A DNA stretch of 64,000 nt from Phycisphaerae bacterium (GTDB taxonomy: Bacteria > Planctomycetota > Phycisphaerae > UBA1845): positions 132,937-196,936 of the forward strand of contig JAJDEB010000008.1 of NCBI GenBank assembly GCA_029260015.1, in the 5' to 3' direction. Below, piece after piece: positions 1 to 7,955 of this stretch; position 1 is the stretch's first letter; every line of letters begins with the position of its first letter. The translations under genes were made by a program, and so were the position numbers. The notes beneath the pieces were generated by a model. The model was not told the origin of the DNA. It ran no database searches and worked only from the letters and a program-made list of their open reading frames with translations.

Positions 1-232
1 TTTGGTACAACTCGCGCAGGTCAGCCCCCGCACAAAAACCTGCATCGATTGAACTGTGGATGATGAGTGCAGATGCTTCGTTTTGCAGTTCGGCGAGCGC
101 TTCAACGAAGGCTTCCAGGTCCGCCAATGTCTGCGAGCCGATTTCGTTGGCCGGCGCTCGGTGAAGTTCCAACTCAATCACGCCTTCGTTGCACGACCAG
201 GAAAGCGTTTCGGCCTTGACGTTTTTGGTCAT
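1..232 (-). CDS. Enoyl-CoA hydratase/isomerase family protein (partial, C-terminus outside window)
   Basis: The first 77 codons of a leftward gene are present; the rest lies beyond the left edge. The start is the ATG at 232, which overlaps the stop of the acyl-CoA ligase as ATGA, so the two are translationally coupled. The protein begins MTKNVKAETLSW and contains HRAPANEIG followed by AGFCAGADLREL. These match the N-terminal strand and the oxyanion-hole loop of the crotonase superfamily (enoyl-CoA hydratases, isomerases and related acyl-CoA enzymes). The exact reaction cannot be read from the fragment, because the second catalytic region is missing. As the fifth gene of the operon it probably acts on the acyl-CoA made by the neighbouring ligase (inference). 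Confidence 0.85.
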   Translation of the reverse strand, partial: MTKNVKAETLSWSCNEGVIELELHRAPANEIGSQTLADLEAFVEALAELQNEASALIIHSSIDAGFCAGADLRELYQ

Positions 233-1878
233 GACGCGCCCCTTTCGTACATTTTGGAAATCTCGCCGTCAAAATGTTCGACGATGGCGCTGCGGCGGAG
301 TTTGCCGTTGGCTGTCAACAAACCTTCGATCGAATCCAACGCCCGATCGCAAATGTGAAACGCATGCACGCGTTTGTATTGGGTCTGCGTTTCGTTGTAT
401 TGTTCCAATGCCTTGGACACTGTTTCCTTTTCCACCGCACCAAATACCAGCAGACCCAAGAAACCCTTTGAATTCCCAACCATCACCGCGTGCGTCGCGC
501 CGGGGATCAGTTCGAGCAGCATCGCTTCCAATGGTTCTGGAGCAATATTGTGCCCGCTGTTTAGTATAATCAGATCCTTGATGCGTCCGGTGATTTTCCA
601 ATTTCCAGAAGGACTCACCACACCTTGATCACCGGTGCGAAACCACTCGCCATCGAACGCAGCTTTCGTATCGCCTTTGCGATTCCAATAGCCGGCAAAC
701 ACGTTGGGACCACGAACTTGCACCTCGCTATTCTCGCCGAGGCGCAATTCAACGCCATCAATCGGATGCCCCACCCAGCCAGCTTGGATGTCATATTCCA
801 AATCCATCGTACAGATCGCCGTCGTTTCTGTCAGGCCATACACCTGCAACACCTTGATTCCCATCATCTCGAAAAAATGTTGCGTATCTTCGGCCAGCGG
901 GGCGGAACCACAGACGATGGCTTGCAGGTCTTTGGAGATGCCGTTTCGTACCGCCCGAAAGATAAACCGATTGGCCATTGCCGACCACATCCGACCGCCG
1001 ATGGAAAGCTTCCCGGCCAAACGGTTTGACCACGCCGCCTTCGCGCGGACAAGCATTTTTTTACCAAAACCACCCCGCTCGTCTACGGCGCTTTCGACAC
1101 CACGCTTGATGCGTTCCAGAAACGTTGGCACGTTCATGAAGAAATGGGGTTGGGCACGCTTCAATTCATCTCGGATGCGCTGCAAGTCCATGGACAGATA
1201 CAGTTCGTTGCCCCGTATCAAGCTTGAAAGTAACAGGAACCATGACCCCGCAAAGCAAAACGGTAGATAGTGGAAAAAGCGTTGACGCTCGTGAACACTT
1301 GAAAGCAACTGGTCAAATCGCTCTACCGTTCGTCCAAGCATGAAGTCCAGATTGCCGCACGTCAGCATCGCGCCTTTGGACAGGCCCGATGTTCCGGATG
1401 TATAGATAATTGCCACCACACGATCGGCTGGTATCGTCGGCGGGTCCTGCCAATTCCCGGCCTTCTCTTCGTCGTGAAACACCTCAGCCAATACGCAGGT
1501 CGGCGGAGCGCCGGGCCAATTCTCGCTAACCGCCTGTTGCACCGATGTATCGCCACAGACAACCAGCACCGGTTCGCAGTCGTGCATGATGGCCACCTGA
1601 TCCTGCGGTGACATCCGATCATAAAGCGGGACGACAATTCCGCCTTCCGCGATGATCGCCAAATCCATCGCGACCCAGTGGATGCTGTTGGTGGCAATTA
1701 AGGCGCATCTTCGACCGTCGCTGACTCCGACTTGTCGAATGTATCGTCGGGCTTGTTGAATCAGATTGCGAAGCTGGGGGCCGTCCACTTCGACGGTCGA
1801 TGCTGCGTGGACTTCAGACAGTACGCTGCGCCCTGCCGATTGCTCCAGGGTGGTGAAGATGTTGTCTAGAAAGCTCAT
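229..1878 (-). CDS. AMP-binding acyl-CoA synthetase / acyl-activating enzyme
   Basis: 549-residue member of the ANL (adenylate-forming) superfamily, which activates a carboxylic acid with ATP and passes it to CoA or a carrier thiol. Visible motifs are the P-loop-like IIYTSGTSGLSKG (about residues 157-169), the adenine-site YGLTETTA, the ribose-binding TGDQGVV with GRIKDLI, and a C-terminal NGKLRR whose Lys is the expected adenylation lysine. Length and motif spacing fit long-chain fatty acyl-CoA ligases. Its ATG lies one base after the TAA of the pyruvyl transferase-like gene, and its TGA overlaps the next ATG, so it is inside one operon. The neighbouring fatty acyl reductases suggest a long-chain fatty acid substrate (inference). 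An acyl-AMP ligase role is an alternative. Confidence 0.92.
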   Translation of the reverse strand: MSFLDNIFTTLEQSAGRSVLSEVHAASTVEVDGPQLRNLIQQARRYIRQVGVSDGRRCALIATNSIHWVAMDLAIIAEGGIVVPLYDRMSPQDQVAIMHDCEPVLVVCGDTSVQQAVSENWPGAPPTCVLAEVFHDEEKAGNWQDPPTIPADRVVAIIYTSGTSGLSKGAMLTCGNLDFMLGRTVERFDQLLSSVHERQRFFHYLPFCFAGSWFLLLSSLIRGNELYLSMDLQRIRDELKRAQPHFFMNVPTFLERIKRGVESAVDERGGFGKKMLVRAKAAWSNRLAGKLSIGGRMWSAMANRFIFRAVRNGISKDLQAIVCGSAPLAEDTQHFFEMMGIKVLQVYGLTETTAICTMDLEYDIQAGWVGHPIDGVELRLGENSEVQVRGPNVFAGYWNRKGDTKAAFDGEWFRTGDQGVVSPSGNWKITGRIKDLIILNSGHNIAPEPLEAMLLELIPGATHAVMVGNSKGFLGLLVFGAVEKETVSKALEQYNETQTQYKRVHAFHICDRALDSIEGLLTANGKLRRSAIVEHFDGEISKMYERGAS

Positions 1879-1879
1879 C

Positions 1880-3289
1880 TTAACCGTGGTTTTCCATCAA
1901 CTTGAGGAGCGGTTGGCTCAGCTCGGGCAGGTATGCATCCCATCTGCGGACACCACCAGCCAGTGGAAATTCGGGGAAGCGGCGACGGACGTGGTCTTCA
2001 AAGCGGACGCCCATCTGGGCCATGACTTTGATGTTCTTTGCCACGCACTGATTGATGCCGTCGCGGATCTTTTCTTCTTTGCGACCGAGCAATTTCAACA
2101 CTTCGAGCAGTTTGGGTTGGAGATCGGGGTCGTTGACGGTTAGGAACAATTCTTTTTGACCGCGATCGTGCATCAGGTTGCGAATGCGTTCGTCCATGGT
2201 GACACCGGCTGACACCACGCCGGCCGGCATGGTGGTGACGATGCCGTGATATCGCGACGACACCATGAACGTGCCGCGACGGGCGATGCTGACGAGTTGG
2301 TACATGTCGTAATCGTTCGACGTCATCACCGGTGCGCCGCCAATTTGGTCGGCGACCTTGTGGCAGGCGTCGGTGTCGAGTCGTTCCATCGCGACCATGA
2401 CCGGAAACACCGGAACGCTTTGTTTGAAAGTCTTGATGGCACCGGCTAATGACTTGATGTATCGCGCGTATGCCGCGTCCACATCCGGTCCTGAATTGTG
2501 GAAGTACATGGAGCGGTAGTGGCTCGACTTAAATGCGCCGGTGGTCATGCGGGCCATCCATTTGAGAACCGACGCCCGGACCGGCCACCAGAATGGATTG
2601 ATTGGGCAGACGATCAGCACCGGCGTCTTGCCGTCCCAACCAGCGCTTTTGAGAACCTTCTCGCCATACTCTGCCGGGTGCGGTTCAAAAGTCCAAGCGG
2701 TGTCGGTACCGACATCGGTGGAGATTCCCAAGTCGTGCAGAATATCGCGCGATTCCGTGTTGCGGGTAATGACCAGCGATTGACGACAGTAGCGTCGGCA
2801 CATGCGGCGAAGGTAGGCGTCCATGTGTCCGGCTTCTGCGCCGTAACCGACTGATAAACCGTTGCGCGCCGATGCCAAACCGAGCGATCCGATCATCATG
2901 ATCGACAGCGCGTTGGCGAATTTGCTCTTGAACATCGAACCTTCGCAGGTCACCACGCCGTCGTAGTTGGAAAGTTCGCGAAACAGAAACGGCGGGAAGA
3001 CATCGGGAAATCGAACCTGATGCGTACCCTTAAAATATCCGTCGGTCAGCTTCTTGTCTTGCGTCAGTACGCTGAGGTCCACGTTGTTGGCACCCAGCAC
3101 TCGGCGGATTTGTCGAAGCATTTCTTCCACACGGACGTCGGCACCGGTATTGCGCGCACCGTTGTAACCGGCGAACAAAAACCGCAGCTTGCGATCGGTC
3201 GTCCATCGGTTGTTGGCACCAAGCATCCAACCGAGTTTGGAAAGCTCGATCAGTCCGCTCGTCCACAGGCCCAGTGTGTAGTCCATCAT
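1880..3289 (-). CDS. Polysaccharide pyruvyl transferase-like protein
   Basis: 469 residues. Near the N-terminus the protein has LFAGYNGARNTGADVR, resembling the Gly-Asn loop that opens the polysaccharide pyruvyl transferase (WcaK/CsaB-like) fold. Near the C-terminus SRYHGIV matches the SR.HG signature of that family. Such enzymes transfer pyruvate from PEP to a sugar, but the family also includes members of unknown substrate. In this operon, between two fatty acyl reductases and an acyl ligase, it could modify the head group or glycan of a lipid (inference). The start used is the third ATGATGGACTAC copy. The only strong Shine-Dalgarno, AGGAGG, lies in front of the first copy 34 bases upstream, which is unusual. 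Confidence 0.75.
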   Translation of the reverse strand: MMDYTLGLWTSGLIELSKLGWMLGANNRWTTDRKLRFLFAGYNGARNTGADVRVEEMLRQIRRVLGANNVDLSVLTQDKKLTDGYFKGTHQVRFPDVFPPFLFRELSNYDGVVTCEGSMFKSKFANALSIMMIGSLGLASARNGLSVGYGAEAGHMDAYLRRMCRRYCRQSLVITRNTESRDILHDLGISTDVGTDTAWTFEPHPAEYGEKVLKSAGWDGKTPVLIVCPINPFWWPVRASVLKWMARMTTGAFKSSHYRSMYFHNSGPDVDAAYARYIKSLAGAIKTFKQSVPVFPVMVAMERLDTDACHKVADQIGGAPVMTSNDYDMYQLVSIARRGTFMVSSRYHGIVTTMPAGVVSAGVTMDERIRNLMHDRGQKELFLTVNDPDLQPKLLEVLKLLGRKEEKIRDGINQCVAKNIKVMAQMGVRFEDHVRRRFPEFPLAGGVRRWDAYLPELSQPLLKLMENHG

Positions 3290-3328
3290 AATGCGTAGTC
3301 CATCATAATGCGTAGTCCATCATGCGCC
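3278..3328. repeat. Three-copy 17-bp tandem repeat over a start codon
   Basis: The unit gtagtccatcataatgc occurs at 3278-3294 and 3295-3311, followed by a partly matching third copy at 3312-3328. On the minus strand each copy supplies ATGATGGACTAC, so the start site of the pyruvyl transferase-like gene has been copied. The unit length is not a multiple of three, so each copy is in a new frame. Confidence 0.95.
3286..3323 (-). promoter_or_regulatory. Two overlapping six-codon mini-ORFs (MMDYAL) ahead of the pyruvyl transferase-like gene
   Basis: The stop TGA of the upstream reductase (3320-3322) overlaps an ATG at 3323 that reads MMDYAL and stops at 3303. This TGA overlaps a second ATG at 3306 that again reads MMDYAL and stops at 3286. 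That stop overlaps the real gene start at 3289. All three junctions are ATGA. AGGAGG lies about nine bases before the first ATG. The gene should therefore be reached by stop-restart through two minigenes, or with lowered efficiency (inference). Confidence 0.7.
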
Positions 3329-4492
3329 AGTTCCTCCTGCAACCACAGTCCGCTCAACTTGCGTTGTGATCGGAGTGCCTGCTGGCCAACCGACGTACTT
3401 GTATTTGTAATTGTTATCCTTGCTGAATTGATAAAGCGGATAGCAATATTCGGAGAACTTCGTCGGCATCCGCCCCATCGCCTCGACGACGCGGGCGTTG
3501 TCAAAAACCGTATTCCAAAGCAGGTATGGGACAAAGACCTTCATCAAAGTTGCGGTGTACCCGATCTTTGATTTTCTGAATCTGGAGAAAAAATTGATCG
3601 CCCCCTGAAACGGTTTTTCCAGCGGCGGAATAAACGACGGGCCCGACTTTCCGCGTGCATTGGAGATCGCATTGGTTAATTCCTGAAACGTCTGCGATCC
3701 GGTTCCCGACGACAGGTGATAGATCGAATGTTTCGGATGGGGGTCAACGTGAATCTTCGCGATCGCCTCCGAAACGAATTCGACGGGAACGATGTCGATA
3801 CGGTCATTCGGTCGAAACGGAAGGATCGGGAGCGACGCAAGAAACACGAATGCCTGCACCATATCGAATTGGGTCGTTTCACCGTGGCGGCTATCACCCA
3901 GAACGATACTTGGTCGAAAGATCGTGGTCTGCACGTCGGGCAGAAGGTTGGCGACCATGTGCTCGGTAAACTTCTTGGTTCTGGCGTACGGATCGTAGTC
4001 GCTGCGGGACCAATCGACCGAGCCGTCTTCAGTGACGACCTCATTTTGCCGTTCGCCAGCGACAGCCACCGTGCTGACGTGGCTATAGCGATTCAGCCCG
4101 TGCTTGTCTTGGATTCGGCGGGCGAGTTGAATCATCTCCAATGTGCCACGCAGATTTACGTTGAAACAGGCTTTGTGCGATTTGCGGTTCAGCGAAGCGG
4201 CGCAGTGGATAATTGAATCCGTCGAATCGACCAATTGGTCGTAGCGCTTTTCTTCAATGCCGAACCGCTGGCCGGTCAGATCGCCTCGGAATATCGTGAT
4301 GCGATTCTTCAGGTGGTCGTAGAACCGATCAAAATCGAGGTGCAACTGCATCGATTGCCAAAGTCGGTGCTGCGCCTCTTCGTCACTCTTGGCGCGAACG
4401 AGGACGTTGAGCGACTGCCCGTGATTTTCGAGAAGTTCGGATGCGACGTGTGCGCCGACGTATCCGGTGGAACCGGTCAGGAAGATGGCCAT
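3320..4492 (-). CDS. NAD(P)-dependent fatty acyl/thioester reductase-like protein (NAD_binding_4 type)
   Basis: 390-residue extended short-chain dehydrogenase. The nucleotide-binding loop TGSTGYVG is at residues 6-13 and the catalytic-type YARTK lies in the middle. The pattern of IHCAASLN, N-x-x-GT and [10 protein letters not shown] is that of the male-sterility/thioester-reductase group, which reduces acyl-CoA or acyl-carrier thioesters to aldehyde or alcohol. It overlaps the end of the upstream fusion gene by 16 bases and has AGGAGG about 13 bases before its ATG. Having two such reductases in a row suggests successive or different reductions of an activated acyl chain (inference). A sugar-modifying SDR is a less likely alternative. 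Confidence 0.85.
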   Translation of the reverse strand: MAIFLTGSTGYVGAHVASELLENHGQSLNVLVRAKSDEEAQHRLWQSMQLHLDFDRFYDHLKNRITIFRGDLTGQRFGIEEKRYDQLVDSTDSIIHCAASLNRKSHKACFNVNLRGTLEMIQLARRIQDKHGLNRYSHVSTVAVAGERQNEVVTEDGSVDWSRSDYDPYARTKKFTEHMVANLLPDVQTTIFRPSIVLGDSRHGETTQFDMVQAFVFLASLPILPFRPNDRIDIVPVEFVSEAIAKIHVDPHPKHSIYHLSSGTGSQTFQELTNAISNARGKSGPSFIPPLEKPFQGAINFFSRFRKSKIGYTATLMKVFVPYLLWNTVFDNARVVEAMGRMPTKFSEYCYPLYQFSKDNNYKYKYVGWPAGTPITTQVERTVVAGGTGA

Positions 4493-6894
4493 GGGGATGG
4501 GGTTCCTCCTGATGCTGAATTCGGGTCGTCGGTCAATGCGCTATCTTTTGTGGAGCTATCGTTTGCTGCAGCGCCCAGCGCCGGCATATGGAATGTCCGC
4601 GGCTGCTCCATCTCAGGTGTCTTGCCTTCAATAAGCGGAAAGACCCATCGTCGCAGACCGGGCATGTGGACGTTTAGACAGTAATGCCACCAGTCGATTG
4701 ACTCGATGTCGCAGGCAAACTTTTCCGCCTCCTCCTCATCGAGTGCGTATGACAGCGCGCGAATGTTACTCGTTTCGAAAAATTGCTGGTTCTTGAGAAT
4801 AAACGGCTCGAATAATTCGATCAGCTTTTCCGTGCGGTTCAAGCCGCGCTCAGCTTTTGCGAGTGGTGACTCATTGAATCCGAGCGCTTTGGCAACCCGC
4901 TTGCTGATACCGATGACCGCTCGCTGACTCGGCGCCGACATGGCCACATAGCGCGTCTTTGAAACCGAAATCGCATCGAACTGCGAGCGGAATCGATATC
5001 GGAACCCGTGTTGCCGGCGATTGTGAATACGGTGGGCGAGCCCCGTCAGTTCGACCGTCCGCCCGACTTCAAACGGATTGTCGCCCGATGTTCCCAGTTG
5101 ATACACGTCGCGCTGGCGATGGGTCAGAAGAGCGGCTGTCACCAGAGTCATCCCGCGACACACCATGTCGACCGGAATAATGTCGAGCGCTTTTCGTTTG
5201 TTGGATGGCAACTGCCGAAAGTAGGTGCCCAGAAGGTGGGCCAGCGGCGCTGCGGTGTTCACGCCTTCGTTCCATCCTTCAAATGGCTGACGAACCGACG
5301 TTTCCACGATCGCCGGCCGAACCACCGAAAGTGGGACATCGCCCTTTCGACTGGCCAACAGCGACTCTGCCATGCTCTTGCTGAGGCAATAAGTATTGGG
5401 CCAATCGTACTTCCTTGCCAATCGGACACCGCGCTCAGTTAGACGGCGACGCGTCCAACGGATGCGGGCTTTGTGAAGCTGCTTGGCGAGCGCCCGGTCA
5501 GCCAAGGGTTCACCGTTGTTTCGAGCCTCTGCCTCTTTTTGAAATGCAGCAGTGCGAATGTCGCTTTCAGCCTCCGCTTCGACGAGTGCGATTCTGTTCT
5601 TGATTTCGGAGTATAATGTTTCTGCGCTGAAGTCTGGTAGCTCTCGCGGGGTGTAGTCTTGGTGAAGTGTTTCAGCGACGCGGCCGTCGCGCTGACCGGC
5701 GACAAAGCAAGTCGAAAGATGTATCAATGAAGCGTGGTCACAGCTCTTGACAAACTCCAATACATTGAGCGGACCGTCTACATTGACGTCGATCGCGGTT
5801 CTAATATCAGGCGTAAAATCGGTGAGTCCTGTGCTGTTGACGAAACAGTCCAACTGGTTTCGCAGTCGCCCAGCCACCTCGGGGTCGAGTCCCAGGTTTT
5901 CGGCGCAAACGTCACCCTCAATGACTTCCACACGATCAGAAATAAACTTCGCCGCGTTTTCACCGTGCCGAGCATACAACGCTGAGAAAACCGGCGACTC
6001 GGCGACGACGCGTTCAAAGCGCTCCGTGGCGCTCCGAGTCCGCGTCTTGCGAATCAATAAATACACGCGTCCGACTTCTGGAATGTCGCTGAGGATATGT
6101 TCCAGCCAAACCTTGCCAATGAACCCGGTCACACCCGCAAGCAGTATGTGCTTCCCCTTTATCGCCTGGCGGACGCGAAGGGGCTCGAGGGACATCGAAT
6201 CATCGAAGATGATGCACGACTTCCGCGGTTTGATCGGCGGACGCTGTGCGGGCAGGATGGTTTGGGATACGGTCAGATCGGTCGGCGAACCCGAGAGCTG
6301 CGTCATTAATTCATTCTTGCCGAGGGCGACATCGCGCAAATAGCGAGTCAGGCGATGGATCCACTTGCGGGGTTTCACAACCGGGCGTTCAAGTCGCCCT
6401 GTCGCAAACCCATCTCTAAAATCCAATCGATTGGCGAGAACGTTGTTGACGTTTAGATATCTGGCAAGAGGCCGAATGACATGCTCGAAACCACTGCTGA
6501 CCAAGACAAGATTCTCGTTTTCGATGAGTTTGCTCTTGAGTTTGGTGATCCCCTCAGCCCGCATCCTGGGCCGCAAGACATACTCGAAGTATTCCTCGCC
6601 CAAAACGTCCAATCGATCGCGACTGATGCCGCGCAGCACGACATGGAGAATCCGCTGCGAATACCCCTGGTGAATCAAAGATACAAGGATCGAAACTGGT
6701 GCGAGAAGGGCCAAGCCGAGAAACCGAGTCCAGCGGCCAAAGAATGTTTGGCAGTTCACCGCGAGGAACACGATCTCGCGAATGGCTCCACGATCGACCA
6801 AGCCACCTTCAACGCGCCAGAATTCTCGCATTTCGAGTGGTTCGCCCCGCCTCAAGTCGACGGGAGTCTGCGAATCGGTGAATCCAACGGCCAT
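4477..6894 (-). CDS. Pseudo-HAD phosphatase / fatty acyl-CoA reductase fusion
   Basis: 805 residues. The first about 200 residues resemble an HAD-IB (SerB-like) phosphatase: a motif I-like [12 protein letters not shown], an internal hydrophobic stretch ([14 protein letters not shown]), then motif II-like [11 protein letters not shown] and the closing [13 protein letters not shown]. Both motif I aspartates are replaced (DxD to RxE), so phosphatase activity is unlikely. Residues from about 245 form a fatty acyl-CoA reductase: [10 protein letters not shown] binds NAD(P), HLSTCFVAG and [10 protein letters not shown] (Tyr-x-x-x-Lys) give the active site, and a C-terminal sterile-like region follows. 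It probably reduces long-chain acyl-CoA to fatty alcohol or aldehyde. It is the first gene of the operon, with AGGAAG ahead of its ATG. Confidence 0.85.
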   Translation of the reverse strand: MAVGFTDSQTPVDLRRGEPLEMREFWRVEGGLVDRGAIREIVFLAVNCQTFFGRWTRFLGLALLAPVSILVSLIHQGYSQRILHVVLRGISRDRLDVLGEEYFEYVLRPRMRAEGITKLKSKLIENENLVLVSSGFEHVIRPLARYLNVNNVLANRLDFRDGFATGRLERPVVKPRKWIHRLTRYLRDVALGKNELMTQLSGSPTDLTVSQTILPAQRPPIKPRKSCIIFDDSMSLEPLRVRQAIKGKHILLAGVTGFIGKVWLEHILSDIPEVGRVYLLIRKTRTRSATERFERVVAESPVFSALYARHGENAAKFISDRVEVIEGDVCAENLGLDPEVAGRLRNQLDCFVNSTGLTDFTPDIRTAIDVNVDGPLNVLEFVKSCDHASLIHLSTCFVAGQRDGRVAETLHQDYTPRELPDFSAETLYSEIKNRIALVEAEAESDIRTAAFQKEAEARNNGEPLADRALAKQLHKARIRWTRRRLTERGVRLARKYDWPNTYCLSKSMAESLLASRKGDVPLSVVRPAIVETSVRQPFEGWNEGVNTAAPLAHLLGTYFRQLPSNKRKALDIIPVDMVCRGMTLVTAALLTHRQRDVYQLGTSGDNPFEVGRTVELTGLAHRIHNRRQHGFRYRFRSQFDAISVSKTRYVAMSAPSQRAVIGISKRVAKALGFNESPLAKAERGLNRTEKLIELFEPFILKNQQFFETSNIRALSYALDEEEAEKFACDIESIDWWHYCLNVHMPGLRRWVFPLIEGKTPEMEQPRTFHMPALGAAANDSSTKDSALTDDPNSASGGTPSPWPSS

Positions 6895-7211
6895 TGGTGT
6901 CGATGCTTCCTGTCAGTGCGATTGGCTCGCAGAAATTCGCTTCTGCCTGAGGCCAGCGAACGGCTCAAATTAGCAGGAGAACCGGTGACAGGCAAGGATT
7001 CGCGATGATCAAGGGAAGTTGGTTGATTCAATTCACAGCCCGGTCGATGAATTGGGCCTTTGAAGTAGCGATCTGGCAAAGTGAGGTAAGCTTTTTGTAC
7101 TAGAAAAAACTAACCGGTCCTGTCATCTGTCCTGCTTAATCTGCGATCTGAAAGCCTGCGAAACCGTTGCCTAGTGTAGACCCACGCTTCATCTTGCGGG
7201 TTGCGCTCCAC
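6895..7211. other. Intergenic region upstream of the lipid operon
   Basis: No convincing gene is seen. It should hold the leftward promoter of the lipid operon, but I could not pick a clear -35/-10 pair. Confidence 0.5.
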
Positions 7212-7293
7212 TCTCATTCCCGCGAAAGCGGGAATCCAAGCCCAGCGCGTTACACATCGCTCGTTCTGGACTCCCGCTTTCGCGGGAGTGACG
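7212..7293. repeat. Inverted pair of REP-like palindromes
   Basis: Two copies of a palindromic unit with core cccgcgaaagcggg sit in opposite orientation at about 7214-7238 and 7267-7291. The longer units (cattcccgcgaaagcgggaa and its near reverse complement) match over about 24 bases with two or three differences. Each can fold alone and the pair can fold together. They lie just after the stop of the response regulator gene, a usual place for repetitive extragenic palindromes, and may also end transcription or protect the 3' end. Confidence 0.8.
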
Positions 7294-7298
7294 AACCA

Positions 7299-7955
7299 CT
7301 AGGCCTCAGCCAGTCCTTCACGAATCGCAAAGCGGGTTAGTGCTACCCGGTCATGAATCTCAAGTTTGGACATCAAGTTTGCGCAATGCCGATCGACCGT
7401 CTTGACCGCGATCACCATCACCTTGGCGATTTCCTTCTTGGACATTCCCCGCGCAACATAACGCAGCACCTCCAACTCGCGCTCGGTCAGCATTGATACC
7501 CGTGATTTTGAAGTCGATTGCAATCGAACACCCCCACCGTCAACGACCAACCGCGACTGCACCTTGGTTGAGAAATAAGCAAATCCCTTGGCGGCTTGGC
7601 GAATCGCCTCGATGACGACCTCCGGTGGTTCGTCTTTGGTGATATATCCCGATGCGTTTGCTGCGAGTGCGGACTCGATGTAGCGATCATTGAAGAACGC
7701 ACTGACATAGATAACGCGCGTATTTGGTGAAATCGATTTGATGGTTTTGGCGGCTTCAAAGCAAATCGTTCCGGGCATATCGATATCCATCAGGATTACA
7801 TCGGGGTGCAACCTCGCCGCCTCGGAAATAGCCTGCTCACCATCACTGGTCACGCCAACAACCTCAAAGTCAGGTTCGCTGCGAAGACGATCGCGGAGCG
7901 CATCACGCAGGAGCGCATGATCATCGGCTAATAAAATGGTGGTCTTTGAATTCAT
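7299..7955 (-). CDS. NarL/FixJ-type response regulator
   Basis: 218 residues. The N-terminal receiver is intact: the ADDHA acidic pair, phospho-acceptor Asp in VILMDIDMPG, YVSAF and the ITKDEPP lysine. A C-terminal LuxR-type helix-turn-helix follows (LTERELEVLRYVARGMSKKEIA...VKTVDRH). It is expected to bind DNA as a dimer after phosphorylation. Its start overlaps the end of the histidine kinase gene by four bases (ATGA), so both come from one message. Because the partner kinase looks catalytically degenerate, another kinase or a small phosphodonor may be needed (inference). No target is visible. Confidence 0.95.
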   Translation of the reverse strand: MNSKTTILLADDHALLRDALRDRLRSEPDFEVVGVTSDGEQAISEAARLHPDVILMDIDMPGTICFEAAKTIKSISPNTRVIYVSAFFNDRYIESALAANASGYITKDEPPEVVIEAIRQAAKGFAYFSTKVQSRLVVDGGGVRLQSTSKSRVSMLTERELEVLRYVARGMSKKEIAKVMVIAVKTVDRHCANLMSKLEIHDRVALTRFAIREGLAEA

